DNA from: AC-32 sp036522595
Lineage (GTDB): Bacteria; Actinomycetota; Thermoleophilia; Gaiellales; Gaiellaceae
Assembly: GCA_036522595.1 (NCBI GenBank)
Contig: DATDFL010000258.1
Coordinates: 1 to 12,192, forward strand
Length of the DNA: 12,192 bases
Reading direction: 5' to 3'
In this document: positions 5,848 through 12,192 of the stretch, piece after piece
How the letters are laid out: the number at the start of each line of letters is the position of its first letter
How positions within the stretch are numbered: the first letter of the stretch is position 1
Position numbers and translations under genes: made by a program
Notes under the pieces: model-generated
Databases searched by the model: none
Seen by the model: the letters and a program-made list of their open reading frames with translations, nothing else
What the model was told of the DNA's origin: nothing

Positions 5848-7224
5848 ATGGGTCGCCGGGTCGCCCTCCTTGTCGTGCTGCCGTTCCTGGCGGCAGGCTG
5901 CTCGCTCTGGGGCAGCAAGAGCGGCTCGGGCACCGCATCAACCGCGGGGAACCCGAACGCGGTGAAGCTCGGGGTGGTCGACGGCGATCTCCGCACGCGC
6001 GTCCGCGGCGCGGTCGTGCGCATCGGCCGCCTCAAGGTCCGCACGAATCGCAAGGGCTGGGCTCACGTCCCCTTGCGCAAGCGCGGCAAGCTCTGGGTCA
6101 CGGTCTCGAAGCCGGGCTACGACCGGCTCAGCACGAGAATCGAGTTCCGCAACCACCCGCGGATGGGCGTCGAGCTCTACCAGACGAAGCTCCAGTGGCG
6201 GCTCTACGGCGCCACCCCCGCGCGAACGCAGGCGCAGACGGCGATCCGCGTGCGCCCGCCCTTCAAGATCGTCTGGGCGAAGCCGGCGGGCGGCTTGATC
6301 GAGTTTCCCGCGGTGGTCGACCACGGCGTCGCGTTCATCGGCAACCAGGTCGGCACGATTCGCGCCTTCGCGATGCGCGACGGGACGCTGCTCTGGCGCC
6401 GCCCGACCCCGCGCGTCGAGCTCGCCTCCTCGCCCGCGGTCTACCGCCAGGTCGTCGTGATCCACGGGATGGACGGGCACGTCTACGTGCGCAGCCGTTG
6501 GAACGGCCGCCTGCTCTGGCGGTTCAGCGCGGGCTCGCCGATCGAGTCGTCGCCGGTCGTGCGGAACGGGATCGATTACTTCGGCACCTGGAACGGCTAC
6601 GTCTACGCGCTGAACCTGCGCACACACCACCTGCGCTGGAGCTACCACGCGGGCCCCAAGATCACGTCGAGCGCGTCGTTCGGCCGCGGGACGATGTACA
6701 TCGGCGACTACGGGGGCCGCCTGCTCGCGCTCTCGCCGGCGAGCGGGCGCCTGCGCTGGTCGGCGAGCGTCAACGGCCGCATCTACGGCACGCCTGCCTA
6801 CTCGCACGGCCGGATCTTCGTGCCGTCGTCGACAGGCGCGTCGCTGACCGCGTTCTCGGCGAGCGGCCGGCGGCTCTGGTCGGTCGGCACGGGCTCGTAC
6901 GTCTACTCGTCGCCGGCGGTGTGGGGCGGCCGCGTCTTCTTCGGCTCGTACAACGGCGTGCTCTACGCGGTCTCCGCGCGAAACGGCGCGGTGCTCTGGC
7001 ACTTCGGAACCGGCGGCGCGATCTCGGGCGCGGTCGTGGTCGTCGCCGGGGTCGTGTACGCGGGGAACTTCTCGCACCGGATCTACGGCGTGTCGGCCCG
7101 CAGCGGCCGGCAGCTGCTCGCGTTCCCGCACGGCGACTACGTGCCGGTCTCGGGTAACGGCGGCCGGCTGCTCCTGCACGGGTTCTCTCGGCTCTTCGCG
7201 GTGGAGCCGAAGCGGCGGCGATGA
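5848..7224 (+). CDS. Lipoprotein with carboxypeptidase-regulatory-like domain and eight-bladed PQQ-type beta-propeller
   Basis: A 458-residue exported lipoprotein. The signal peptide MGRRVALLVVLPFLAAGC ends in a lipobox (LAAGC, lipidated C18), followed by a Ser/Gly-rich linker. Residues about 39-105 look like a carboxypeptidase-regulatory-like (transthyretin-like) beta-sandwich: VKLGVVDGD, then GAVVRIG, then LWVTVSKPGYDRL. From residue 151 onward an eight-fold repeat has a nearly exact 40-residue period, with blades beginning near 151, 192, 232, 272, 312, 352, 392 and 432. The typical blade is SSPAV, G-VY-GS, G-VYAL, G-LLW. I see no quinone-binding or catalytic residues, so a binding or scaffold role outside the membrane is more likely than dehydrogenase activity. 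The ATG at 5848 is chosen because it gives the signal peptide. It lies 10 bases after the GT4 stop. The end overlaps the paralogous next gene (ATGA, 7221-7224). Confidence 0.87.
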   Translation: MGRRVALLVVLPFLAAGCSLWGSKSGSGTASTAGNPNAVKLGVVDGDLRTRVRGAVVRIGRLKVRTNRKGWAHVPLRKRGKLWVTVSKPGYDRLSTRIEFRNHPRMGVELYQTKLQWRLYGATPARTQAQTAIRVRPPFKIVWAKPAGGLIEFPAVVDHGVAFIGNQVGTIRAFAMRDGTLLWRRPTPRVELASSPAVYRQVVVIHGMDGHVYVRSRWNGRLLWRFSAGSPIESSPVVRNGIDYFGTWNGYVYALNLRTHHLRWSYHAGPKITSSASFGRGTMYIGDYGGRLLALSPASGRLRWSASVNGRIYGTPAYSHGRIFVPSSTGASLTAFSASGRRLWSVGTGSYVYSSPAVWGGRVFFGSYNGVLYAVSARNGAVLWHFGTGGAISGAVVVVAGVVYAGNFSHRIYGVSARSGRQLLAFPHGDYVPVSGNGGRLLLHGFSRLFAVEPKRRR

Positions 7225-8471
7225 AGAAGATCCTCGTCGCGGCGGCAGTGGTCGTCCTACTCGTCGGCGCCGGTCTCGTCGCCTACGGGCTCTACCGCAA
7301 GCACGAGGGCCGCAACATCCGCGGGAACCCGACCGTCGAGTTCGTCACGACGCAGGAGAACAAGTCGAAGCCCAACGTCTCGACGCCCTGGCCGATGTAC
7401 CGCTTCGACCCGTCGCGCGCCGGGCTTGCCGTCGGCGTGCCCGCGGAGATCAAGCCGCCGCTGCGGGCGAAGTGGTACATCAAAGGCAAGTCGCTGATCG
7501 AGTTCCCGCCTGCCGTCGCCTACGGGAACCTCTATTTCGCGAACTCGCTCGGCTCGCTGTTCGCGGTGAAGATCACGCGCGTGCGCGAGGAGTGGGTCTA
7601 CCGCACGGGCCGCTGCACCGCGGCCAGCCCCGCTGTCGTCGACCACACCGTCTACATGGCGTTCCTGAACAAGCCGCCCTGCAACGCGACGCGCTCGGGG
7701 CTCGACGGCGAGATCGTCGCGCTCGACGCCGACACGGGGAAGGTGCGCTGGAAGGTGAAGATGGCTCCGACCGAGTCTTCGCCGCTCGTCGCGGGCGGCC
7801 TCGTCTATGTCGGCGACTGGAGCGGGAAGGTCTACGCGCTGAGCGCGAAGTCCGGCCGGGTCGTCTGGACGTACCAGACCGGCAACAAGGTCAAGGACGG
7901 CGTCGCCTACGGGGGCGGCCGCGTCTACTTCGGCTCCTACGACACTCACGTCTACGCGCTCAACGCGCGGACCGGGAAGCTCGTCTGGCGGACCGGTGCG
8001 CAGCAGCGCCTCGGCGCGACCGGCACCTTCTACTCGACGCCCGCGGTCGCCTACGGGCGCGTCTACATCGGCTCGACCGACGGGAAGATGTACTCGTTCG
8101 GCGCCACGAGCGGGAAGCTCCGCTGGTCGCACGGGACCGGCAGCTACGTCTACGCGTCGCCTGCGGTCTGGAACCGCCGCGTCTACGCGGGCTCGTACGA
8201 CGGGACGTTCTATTCCTGGGACGCGGCCACCGGTGACGTGAAGTGGAAGTTCAAGACGGCCGGGCCGATCTCAGGCTCGGCGGTCGTGATCAACGGCGTC
8301 GTCTACGTCGCGTGCTTCGGCGGGCGAACGTACGGGCTCGACGCGCGCACCGGCAAGGTTCTCTGGGTCTTCAAGCGCGGCCGCTACGCGGGGGTCGTCG
8401 CCGACACGGTGCGGCTCTACGTCGTCGGCTACGGCCGGATCTTCGCGTTCTTCCCGCGGAACCGCAGGTAG
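7221..8471 (+). CDS. Membrane-anchored eight-bladed PQQ-type beta-propeller protein (paralogue of the preceding lipoprotein)
   Basis: A 416-residue protein with an uncleaved N-terminal membrane anchor (KKILVAAAVVVLLVGAGLVAYGLY, about 2-25, too long and Lys-led for a lipobox). A short linker follows, then WPMYRFDPSRAG (57-68), a common entry motif of this propeller family. Eight blades start near residues 93, 132, 184, 224, 270, 309, 350 and 389. Blades six and seven are very close to those of the upstream lipoprotein (GTGSYVY-SPAVW, ISG-VVI-GVVY). Blade two carries an insertion of about ten residues flanked by C132 and C154, which might form a disulphide outside the membrane. It lacks the carboxypeptidase-regulatory-like domain of its neighbour. 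The ATG overlaps the previous stop by four bases, so the two are probably translated together and may work as a pair. The ligand is unknown. A tandem duplication followed by divergence is inferred. Confidence 0.87.
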   Translation: MKKILVAAAVVVLLVGAGLVAYGLYRKHEGRNIRGNPTVEFVTTQENKSKPNVSTPWPMYRFDPSRAGLAVGVPAEIKPPLRAKWYIKGKSLIEFPPAVAYGNLYFANSLGSLFAVKITRVREEWVYRTGRCTAASPAVVDHTVYMAFLNKPPCNATRSGLDGEIVALDADTGKVRWKVKMAPTESSPLVAGGLVYVGDWSGKVYALSAKSGRVVWTYQTGNKVKDGVAYGGGRVYFGSYDTHVYALNARTGKLVWRTGAQQRLGATGTFYSTPAVAYGRVYIGSTDGKMYSFGATSGKLRWSHGTGSYVYASPAVWNRRVYAGSYDGTFYSWDAATGDVKWKFKTAGPISGSAVVINGVVYVACFGGRTYGLDARTGKVLWVFKRGRYAGVVADTVRLYVVGYGRIFAFFPRNRR

Positions 8472-8484
8472 AGTCGCGCGGCTG

Positions 8485-9300
8485 ATGGGTGCCCCCGACC
8501 CGAATGCGGAGCGCGAGGTCGATCTCCGCGGCTACCTCAGCGCGCTCGGTACGCGCTGGTGGCTGCTTGCGGCCGGCCTCGTCGGCGGCATCATCGTCGG
8601 CCTGCTGATCTCGCTCGGCGGCAACCAGGTCTGGACCGCGAACGCGACCGTCTACCTCGGACAGCCGCTCTCGCCGACCGGTTCGGTGCAGATCCAGAGC
8701 GACGCGACGAACCCCTCTGAGGTCGGAGTGCTCATCCACAGCGAGGCGAATCTCCGACGGGCCGCCCGAGCTGCGGGGATGCCGGTGTCGAAGCTGCGCG
8801 GCCACGTCTCGTCGAGACCCGTCGCCGGCGCGCTCACCAAGCTGGGGCAGACGCCCCTCGTCCAGATCACCGTCACCGGCGCCGCCCCCCGGAAGGTGCA
8901 GATCGCGGCGAACACGCTCGCGCAGATCGTCATCGCGAGCACGTCGACGTACGCGACCAAGCTGATCGAGAGCTGGCAGGAGCAGGTGAACACGTACACG
9001 CAGTCACTGAAGACGATCGACCAGGGGCTGAAGGGGAGCTCGCTCTCGGCAACCGACAAGCTGATCGTCTCGATCCAGCGTGCGCAGATCGCCGACCAGC
9101 TCACCACCGCGAAGCAGCAGCTCGCGGTGGCGCAGGAGGTCGAGAAGGGCAGTCAGAAGACCTTCGCCGCCGCGACCAAGACGACCGCGAAGAGCCGCCG
9201 CAACACCGTGATCGTCGCGGCGCTGCTCGGGCTCCTGATCGGGATCTTCGCCGCGCTCCTCTGGGAGCCGATCGTCCGGGTCGTCCGCCGCCCTTCGTAG
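8485..9300 (+). CDS. Wzz-like polysaccharide chain-length determinant / co-polymerase, no kinase domain
   Basis: A 271-residue membrane protein with the layout of the Wzz family, which controls the length and assembly of polymerised surface polysaccharides. A short cytosolic N-terminus (EVDLRGYLSALGTRWW, 11-26) leads into membrane helix one (about 26-45). An extracytoplasmic domain begins with a strand like WTANATVYLGQPLSP, has a helix with S-EANLRRAARAAGM, and continues in a long coiled-coil region (about 158-222) rich in Gln and Ala. Membrane helix two (about 241-260) is followed by a short basic tail. The Pro-rich motif normally found before helix two is not evident. The fused tyrosine autokinase of Wzc/CapAB systems is absent, so a separate kinase outside the window or a kinase-free system is implied. 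The ATG is 13 bases after the propeller stop, with GTAGAG upstream as a weak ribosome binding site. Confidence 0.8.
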   Translation: MGAPDPNAEREVDLRGYLSALGTRWWLLAAGLVGGIIVGLLISLGGNQVWTANATVYLGQPLSPTGSVQIQSDATNPSEVGVLIHSEANLRRAARAAGMPVSKLRGHVSSRPVAGALTKLGQTPLVQITVTGAAPRKVQIAANTLAQIVIASTSTYATKLIESWQEQVNTYTQSLKTIDQGLKGSSLSATDKLIVSIQRAQIADQLTTAKQQLAVAQEVEKGSQKTFAAATKTTAKSRRNTVIVAALLGLLIGIFAALLWEPIVRVVRRPS

Positions 9301-9310
9301 CCTCGGAGGC

Positions 9311-10279
9311 GTGCTCGAGGGGCAGCGCGTTGCCGTCGTCGTGCCCGCGCACGACGAAGAGAAGCTGATCGCGGAGACCATCCGCTCGATCCCCGACTTC
9401 GTCGACCGTGTGATCGTGGTCGACGACAAATCGGGGGACGACACCGTGGGCGCGGTGCGCGGCATGGGCGACCCGCGGGTCGTGCTGATCGAGCACGAGC
9501 GCAACCTCGGCGTCGGCGCCGCGATCATCACCGGCTACAAGCGCGCGATGGAGGAGCGGATCGACGTCACGGCGGTCATGGCCGCGGACGCGCAGATGGA
9601 TCCGGCCGACCTCGAGACCCTTGTCGCACCTGTCGCACGGCGCGAGGTCGACTACGCGAAGGCGAACCGGCTCTTCACCGGCCAGGCGTGGGAAGTGATC
9701 CCGCGTTACCGCTACCTCGGCAACGCGTTCCTGAGCCTGATGACGAAGATCGCTTCCGGCTACTGGCACGTCGCCGACTCGCAGTCCGGCTACACGGCGA
9801 TCTCTTTGGAGATGCTCGAATTACTCGACCTCGATCGGATCTATCAGCGCTATGGATTCCCAAACGACATGCTCGTGCATTTGAACGTCTGGAATGGGCG
9901 CGTTAGGGATTACCCGTCACGCCCGATTTACGGAGTCGGCGAACGTTCCGGAATTCGCTTGCGAAAAGTCGTGCCCACGATCTCGTGGTTATTGATCAAG
10001 GGTTTCTTCTGGAGAATGCGCGAGAAGTATGTGATTCGCGATTTCCATCCGCTCGTGTTCTTCTATTTGCTCGGGCTCCTGATGGGCTTCCTCGGCCTCG
10101 GGCTCGGCATCGCCGAGGTCGTCCTCCGGATCCTCGGAAACCACATCACCGCGGCGACGGTCGTGCTCGTCGCGCTGCTTCTGATCTTCGGCTCGCAGTT
10201 CTCGCTGTTCGCGATGTGGTTCGACATGGAGTCGAACAAGGACCTGGGCGGCCGCGGTCGTCGAAGCACAGACCGCTAG
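9311..10279 (+). CDS. DPM1-like GT2 glycosyltransferase with two C-terminal membrane segments
   Basis: A 322-residue GT-A glycosyltransferase of the dolichol-phosphate-mannose-synthase/GtrB type, which transfers a sugar to a polyprenyl phosphate or related lipid acceptor. Motifs: VAVVVPAHDEEKLI (7-20), VIVVDDKSGDDT (34-45), NLGVGAAIITGYKRA (65-79), the metal site MAADAQMDP (90-98), DSQSGYTAIS (156-165), GFPNDMLVHLNV (182-193) and SGIRLRKVVP (213-222). EKYVIRDFHPL leads to two hydrophobic segments (about 246-273 and 279-302). The start is GTG at 9311. GGAGG at 9305-9309 is only one base away, closer than usual, but a later start would remove the first beta strand. It lies 10 bases after the Wzz-like gene. 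Codons 164-251 are much less GC-rich than the rest and include TTA at 171 and 227, although the protein motifs there look intact. Confidence 0.87.
   Translation: MLEGQRVAVVVPAHDEEKLIAETIRSIPDFVDRVIVVDDKSGDDTVGAVRGMGDPRVVLIEHERNLGVGAAIITGYKRAMEERIDVTAVMAADAQMDPADLETLVAPVARREVDYAKANRLFTGQAWEVIPRYRYLGNAFLSLMTKIASGYWHVADSQSGYTAISLEMLELLDLDRIYQRYGFPNDMLVHLNVWNGRVRDYPSRPIYGVGERSGIRLRKVVPTISWLLIKGFFWRMREKYVIRDFHPLVFFYLLGLLMGFLGLGLGIAEVVLRILGNHITAATVVLVALLLIFGSQFSLFAMWFDMESNKDLGGRGRRSTDR
9801..10063 (+). other. Low-GC patch with TTA codons inside the GT2 gene
   Basis: Bases 9841-10080 are about 52% GC by hand count (125 of 240), against about 68% in sampled 60-base lines on either side (9661-9720 and 10081-10140). 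The patch has TTA codons at 9821 and 9989, several TTG codons (for example L166, L191, L228) and TTT/CAT/GAT third positions that the flanks avoid. Edges are approximate. The encoded residues (about 164-251) keep family motifs, so the reading frame is intact. Confidence 0.7.
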
Positions 10280-10404
10280 CGCCTCAGCCCCCTTCGGGTA
10301 GGTAAGTCCACCCCTTCGGCTCATTGTGGGCTGACGCCCAGCGGCCCAACCTCTGAGGACGCCCGGCGCCAAAGGGGGAGCCGGCACTGCGGAAGGGGCA
10401 CGGA
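10280..10404 (+). promoter_or_regulatory. Structured 5' leader with alternative pairing, ahead of the surface-protein gene
   Basis: This 125-base gap can fold in competing ways. C-tract 1 (CCCCCTT, 10288-10294) pairs over seven bases with AAGGGGG (10372-10378). C-tract 2 (CCCCTTC, 10311-10317) pairs over seven bases with GAAGGGG (10392-10398), which is the ribosome binding site. The tracts can also swap partners. CCTCAG (10282-10287) pairs with CTGAGG (10353-10358), and that helix would interlock with the first as a pseudoknot. CGGCT (10317-10321) pairs with AGCCG (10379-10383), and a small hairpin TGGGC-TGAC-GCCCA sits at 10327-10340. There is no T-run, so it is not an obvious terminator. 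I could not match it to a riboswitch class I know. It could be an uncharacterised riboswitch or a protein-bound or temperature-responsive leader. No promoter boxes are recognisable, so it may also be read through from the operon. Confidence 0.45.
10391..10398 (+). promoter_or_regulatory. Ribosome binding site GGAAGGGG of the surface-protein gene
   Basis: This purine-rich site ends six bases before the ATG at 10405 and supports that start. It is complementary to the upstream C-tract at 10311-10317, so its access could depend on how the leader folds. Confidence 0.55.
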
Positions 10405-12192
10405 ATGGGGTCACAGAAGGGCAAAGTCGCTGTCGCGACGCTGATTGCGTCAATCGCGTTCGTTTTGCAGCTCGCCCTTGCTTCGCCCGGCTCCGCTGCA
10501 ACGGGAGACCCATGCCCTCAGACGGGCATGGAGACCGTCATGACCGATCGCGCCGCCTATGCGCCTGGCTCGCTCGTCCACATGTCGGGCTCCGGGTACG
10601 CCTCCGATTGCGACGTGGTTGTGAAGGTGACGCGCCCCGATGGGCTGGTCGTCACGGGCGATGGCTCGCAGACCCCCGGCAGCGACACCGTCACCACTGA
10701 TCTCTTCGGCAACTTCACCTACGACTACCAGCTTCAGAGCTTCCCGGCCATCGAAGGGACCTACGAGGTCGATGCACTCGGCTACGCCGACTCGGTGCTC
10801 GCGCACACGACCTTCGAGGATGCGATGACGATCGCCGCTGACGTCTCGCCGGCCTACGACCCCGGCAATACGACGACGACGTTCAGCACGCTCGTCCGGA
10901 ACACCGGCAACAACGGGACCTTCCAACACATTCGCATCTCGCTGCCGTCTACGTACACGAACATCTCGGTGCCCAGCGTCGCTGCGGCGAATGGGACGAC
11001 ACAAACCAACCCGTCGTTCTCTAGCGGCACGTGGGGTGCGCCGGTCATCAGCCAGACGAATCGCACAATCGATTTCTCACTCACTTCTGGAACCGGACTT
11101 GGGGCGGGAACCGGCTGGGCACGCGTCGATGTGACCGCTACCACGCCCGCCACCGTTACGGGCAATGCAGACGAGTGGAACTTCGATACGTGGACAACCG
11201 TTTCGGGTACCGGAAAGTCGGACGCGAATGATCATCCGAGCGTTTTGGTCAACGGGGCCGGCTCCAGCACGACGGCCGCGCTGACCTGGCGTGACGCAAG
11301 CGGAAATCTCATCGCTGCGCCGGTGCTGCAGAACGGCGTTTCTACGACACTTCGACTCCGTGTCACACAGAACGGCAATGGGGCGAAATATGTCGGCGTG
11401 GGGCTCCCGACCTGTTTCGGGACGCCGACGGCGATCTCCACATCCGTCAGCTCCGGCGGAAACGGCAGCTACATCATCAACCCTGACGCGAGCGACACGG
11501 CCAACTTCATTCGGCTTCCCGGTGGTTCGATTCCGAGCAGCGGTTTCCTGACGGTCCAGTTCACGACGACGCCGAACTGCACGTCGGGTGTCTATGGCTT
11601 CCCGGTTGCCCCTGCGACGAACCAGAGCAATCCCGCTTCGACCGACAACCAGGTCGTCATCGTCACGTCCGCACAACTCAGCGTTGCGGCGGGCCTCGCG
11701 GATCTGTCGATCACGAAGTCCGACTCGCCGGATCCCGTCGCGCACGAGGGGACGCTCACCTACTCGATCGGGGTTCACAACGGTGGCCCAGACGATGCCT
11801 CCGCGGTGAAGGTGGTGGACACGCTGCCGAGCGGCGTCTCGTTCGTCAGCGCCACGGGGACGAACTGGAACTGCGCCAACACTTCGGGAACCGTGACCTG
11901 CAACCGGACCGGCGGCAACCTTGCAGCCGGAGCGGACGCGCCGAACATCACGATTTCCGTTTCGGCTCCAGCAGGGACTGGTACGAGCTCAATTACAAAC
12001 AGCGCGACCGTTTCGTCACCGAACGACATCACGCCCGCCAACAACACGGCGACGGCAAGCACGGTCGTTAGGACGCCGCCGAGCCTGACGACGCCGACGT
12101 TCAGCCCGGCGTCCCCGAAGACGAACGACCTTCTCCAAGCCTCGACGATCACGAGTGACGCCGATGCCGACCAGGTCTCGGTCGCCTGGACC
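10405..12192 (+). CDS. Large secreted surface protein with DUF11 repeat (3' end outside window)
   Basis: The frame is open from ATG 10405 to the last base, 596 codons without a stop, so the gene continues beyond the window. A Sec signal peptide comes first (Lys-rich start, hydrophobic VAVATLIASIAFVLQLALA, cleavage near ASPGSAA, about 31-32). Residues about 36-135 form an Ig-like beta domain with the YAPGS-V-MSGSGY motif typical of actinobacterial exported proteins. A Thr/Asn/Gly-rich beta region covers about 140-430. A recognisable DUF11 domain follows (about 432-555): ADLSITKSDSPDPV, then YSIGVHNGGPDDAS, VKVVDTLPSGVSFVSATG, NWNCANTSGTVTCN, then NSATVSSPNDITPANNTAT. A further beta domain begins at PPSLTTPTFSPASP. 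DUF11 repeats are cell-surface stalk modules. It may be an adhesin or a matrix protein held by the polysaccharide made next door, which is inference. Sortase or anchoring signals would lie at the unseen C-terminus. Confidence 0.85.
   Translation, partial: MGSQKGKVAVATLIASIAFVLQLALASPGSAATGDPCPQTGMETVMTDRAAYAPGSLVHMSGSGYASDCDVVVKVTRPDGLVVTGDGSQTPGSDTVTTDLFGNFTYDYQLQSFPAIEGTYEVDALGYADSVLAHTTFEDAMTIAADVSPAYDPGNTTTTFSTLVRNTGNNGTFQHIRISLPSTYTNISVPSVAAANGTTQTNPSFSSGTWGAPVISQTNRTIDFSLTSGTGLGAGTGWARVDVTATTPATVTGNADEWNFDTWTTVSGTGKSDANDHPSVLVNGAGSSTTAALTWRDASGNLIAAPVLQNGVSTTLRLRVTQNGNGAKYVGVGLPTCFGTPTAISTSVSSGGNGSYIINPDASDTANFIRLPGGSIPSSGFLTVQFTTTPNCTSGVYGFPVAPATNQSNPASTDNQVVIVTSAQLSVAAGLADLSITKSDSPDPVAHEGTLTYSIGVHNGGPDDASAVKVVDTLPSGVSFVSATGTNWNCANTSGTVTCNRTGGNLAAGADAPNITISVSAPAGTGTSSITNSATVSSPNDITPANNTATASTVVRTPPSLTTPTFSPASPKTNDLLQASTITSDADADQVSVAWT

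Noticed and set aside
4764..6053. Long minus-strand open frame opposite the GT4 gene and the start of the lipoprotein gene
   Set aside because: Arg/Pro/Glu-rich shadow composition with no recognisable domain. The plus-strand genes explain the coding signal.
5938..7179. Long minus-strand open frame opposite the propeller lipoprotein
   Set aside because: Its repetitiveness comes from the complementary propeller repeats, and it has no membrane segment or motif of its own.
10327..10340. Hairpin TGGGC-TGAC-GCCCA as a terminator for the operon
   Set aside because: The stem is only five bases and no T-run follows, so intrinsic termination is unlikely.
10280..10404. Assignment of the leader to a known riboswitch (cobalamin, c-di-GMP-I, c-di-AMP, TPP)
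   Set aside because: Only scattered short matches (such as GGTAGGTA or GGCACTG) occur, in the wrong order and without the conserved cores.
10512..11551. Short plus-strand open frames at 10512-10700, 10640-10828 and 11291-11551
   Set aside because: All lie out of frame within the open surface-protein gene and show no features of their own.
1..12192. Mobile elements, CRISPR arrays and tRNA or rRNA genes
   Set aside because: I saw no transposase or integrase motifs, no spaced direct repeats, and no tRNA-like or rRNA-like conserved segments on either strand.

Overview
The window is GC-rich, roughly 65-70% in most places, with GTG, TTG and CTG starts, weak Shine-Dalgarno sequences and tightly packed genes. 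This fits a high-GC actinobacterium. The mix of protein types suggests the Thermoleophilia (Gaiellales or Solirubrobacterales), but that placement is an inference. No rRNA, tRNA, CRISPR array, transposase or integrase is visible.

Left part, 1-1951: the end of a GT4 glycosyltransferase on the plus strand meets two minus-strand genes, a class I methyltransferase and a small secreted protein of unknown function. The convergent coding ends overlap by 31 bases. The two minus-strand genes are one base apart. A 170-base divergent intergenic region (1952-2121) carries a strikingly AT-rich core.

Centre, 2122-10279: eight plus-strand genes with overlaps of 1-4 bases or gaps of 8-13 bases, almost certainly one operon. 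In order they are a membrane GT2 glycosyltransferase, a small PglC-like phosphoglycosyl transferase that seems to start at CTG, a stand-alone ATP-grasp ligase, a GT4 glycosyltransferase, a propeller lipoprotein, a membrane-anchored propeller paralogue, a Wzz-like chain-length protein without a kinase domain, and a DPM1-like GT2 with two C-terminal membrane segments. Together they look like a lipid-linked surface-polysaccharide pathway. The phosphoglycosyl transferase would load the first phospho-sugar on undecaprenyl phosphate, the GTs would extend it, the ATP-grasp enzyme may add a carboxylate-linked decoration, and the Wzz-like protein and propellers would act outside the membrane in length control, assembly or anchoring. 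No flippase, polymerase or export channel lies in the window.

Right part, 10280-12192: a 125-base leader with two C-tracts and two G-tracts that can pair in alternative ways, one of which masks the ribosome binding site. It precedes a large secreted surface protein with a DUF11 repeat. Its frame stays open for 596 codons to the window edge.

The points most worth a second look are the two tandem eight-bladed propellers inside a polysaccharide operon, the switch-like leader, the CTG start, the ATP-grasp gene, and a patch of about 260 bases at ~52% GC with TTA codons inside the last GT2 gene.
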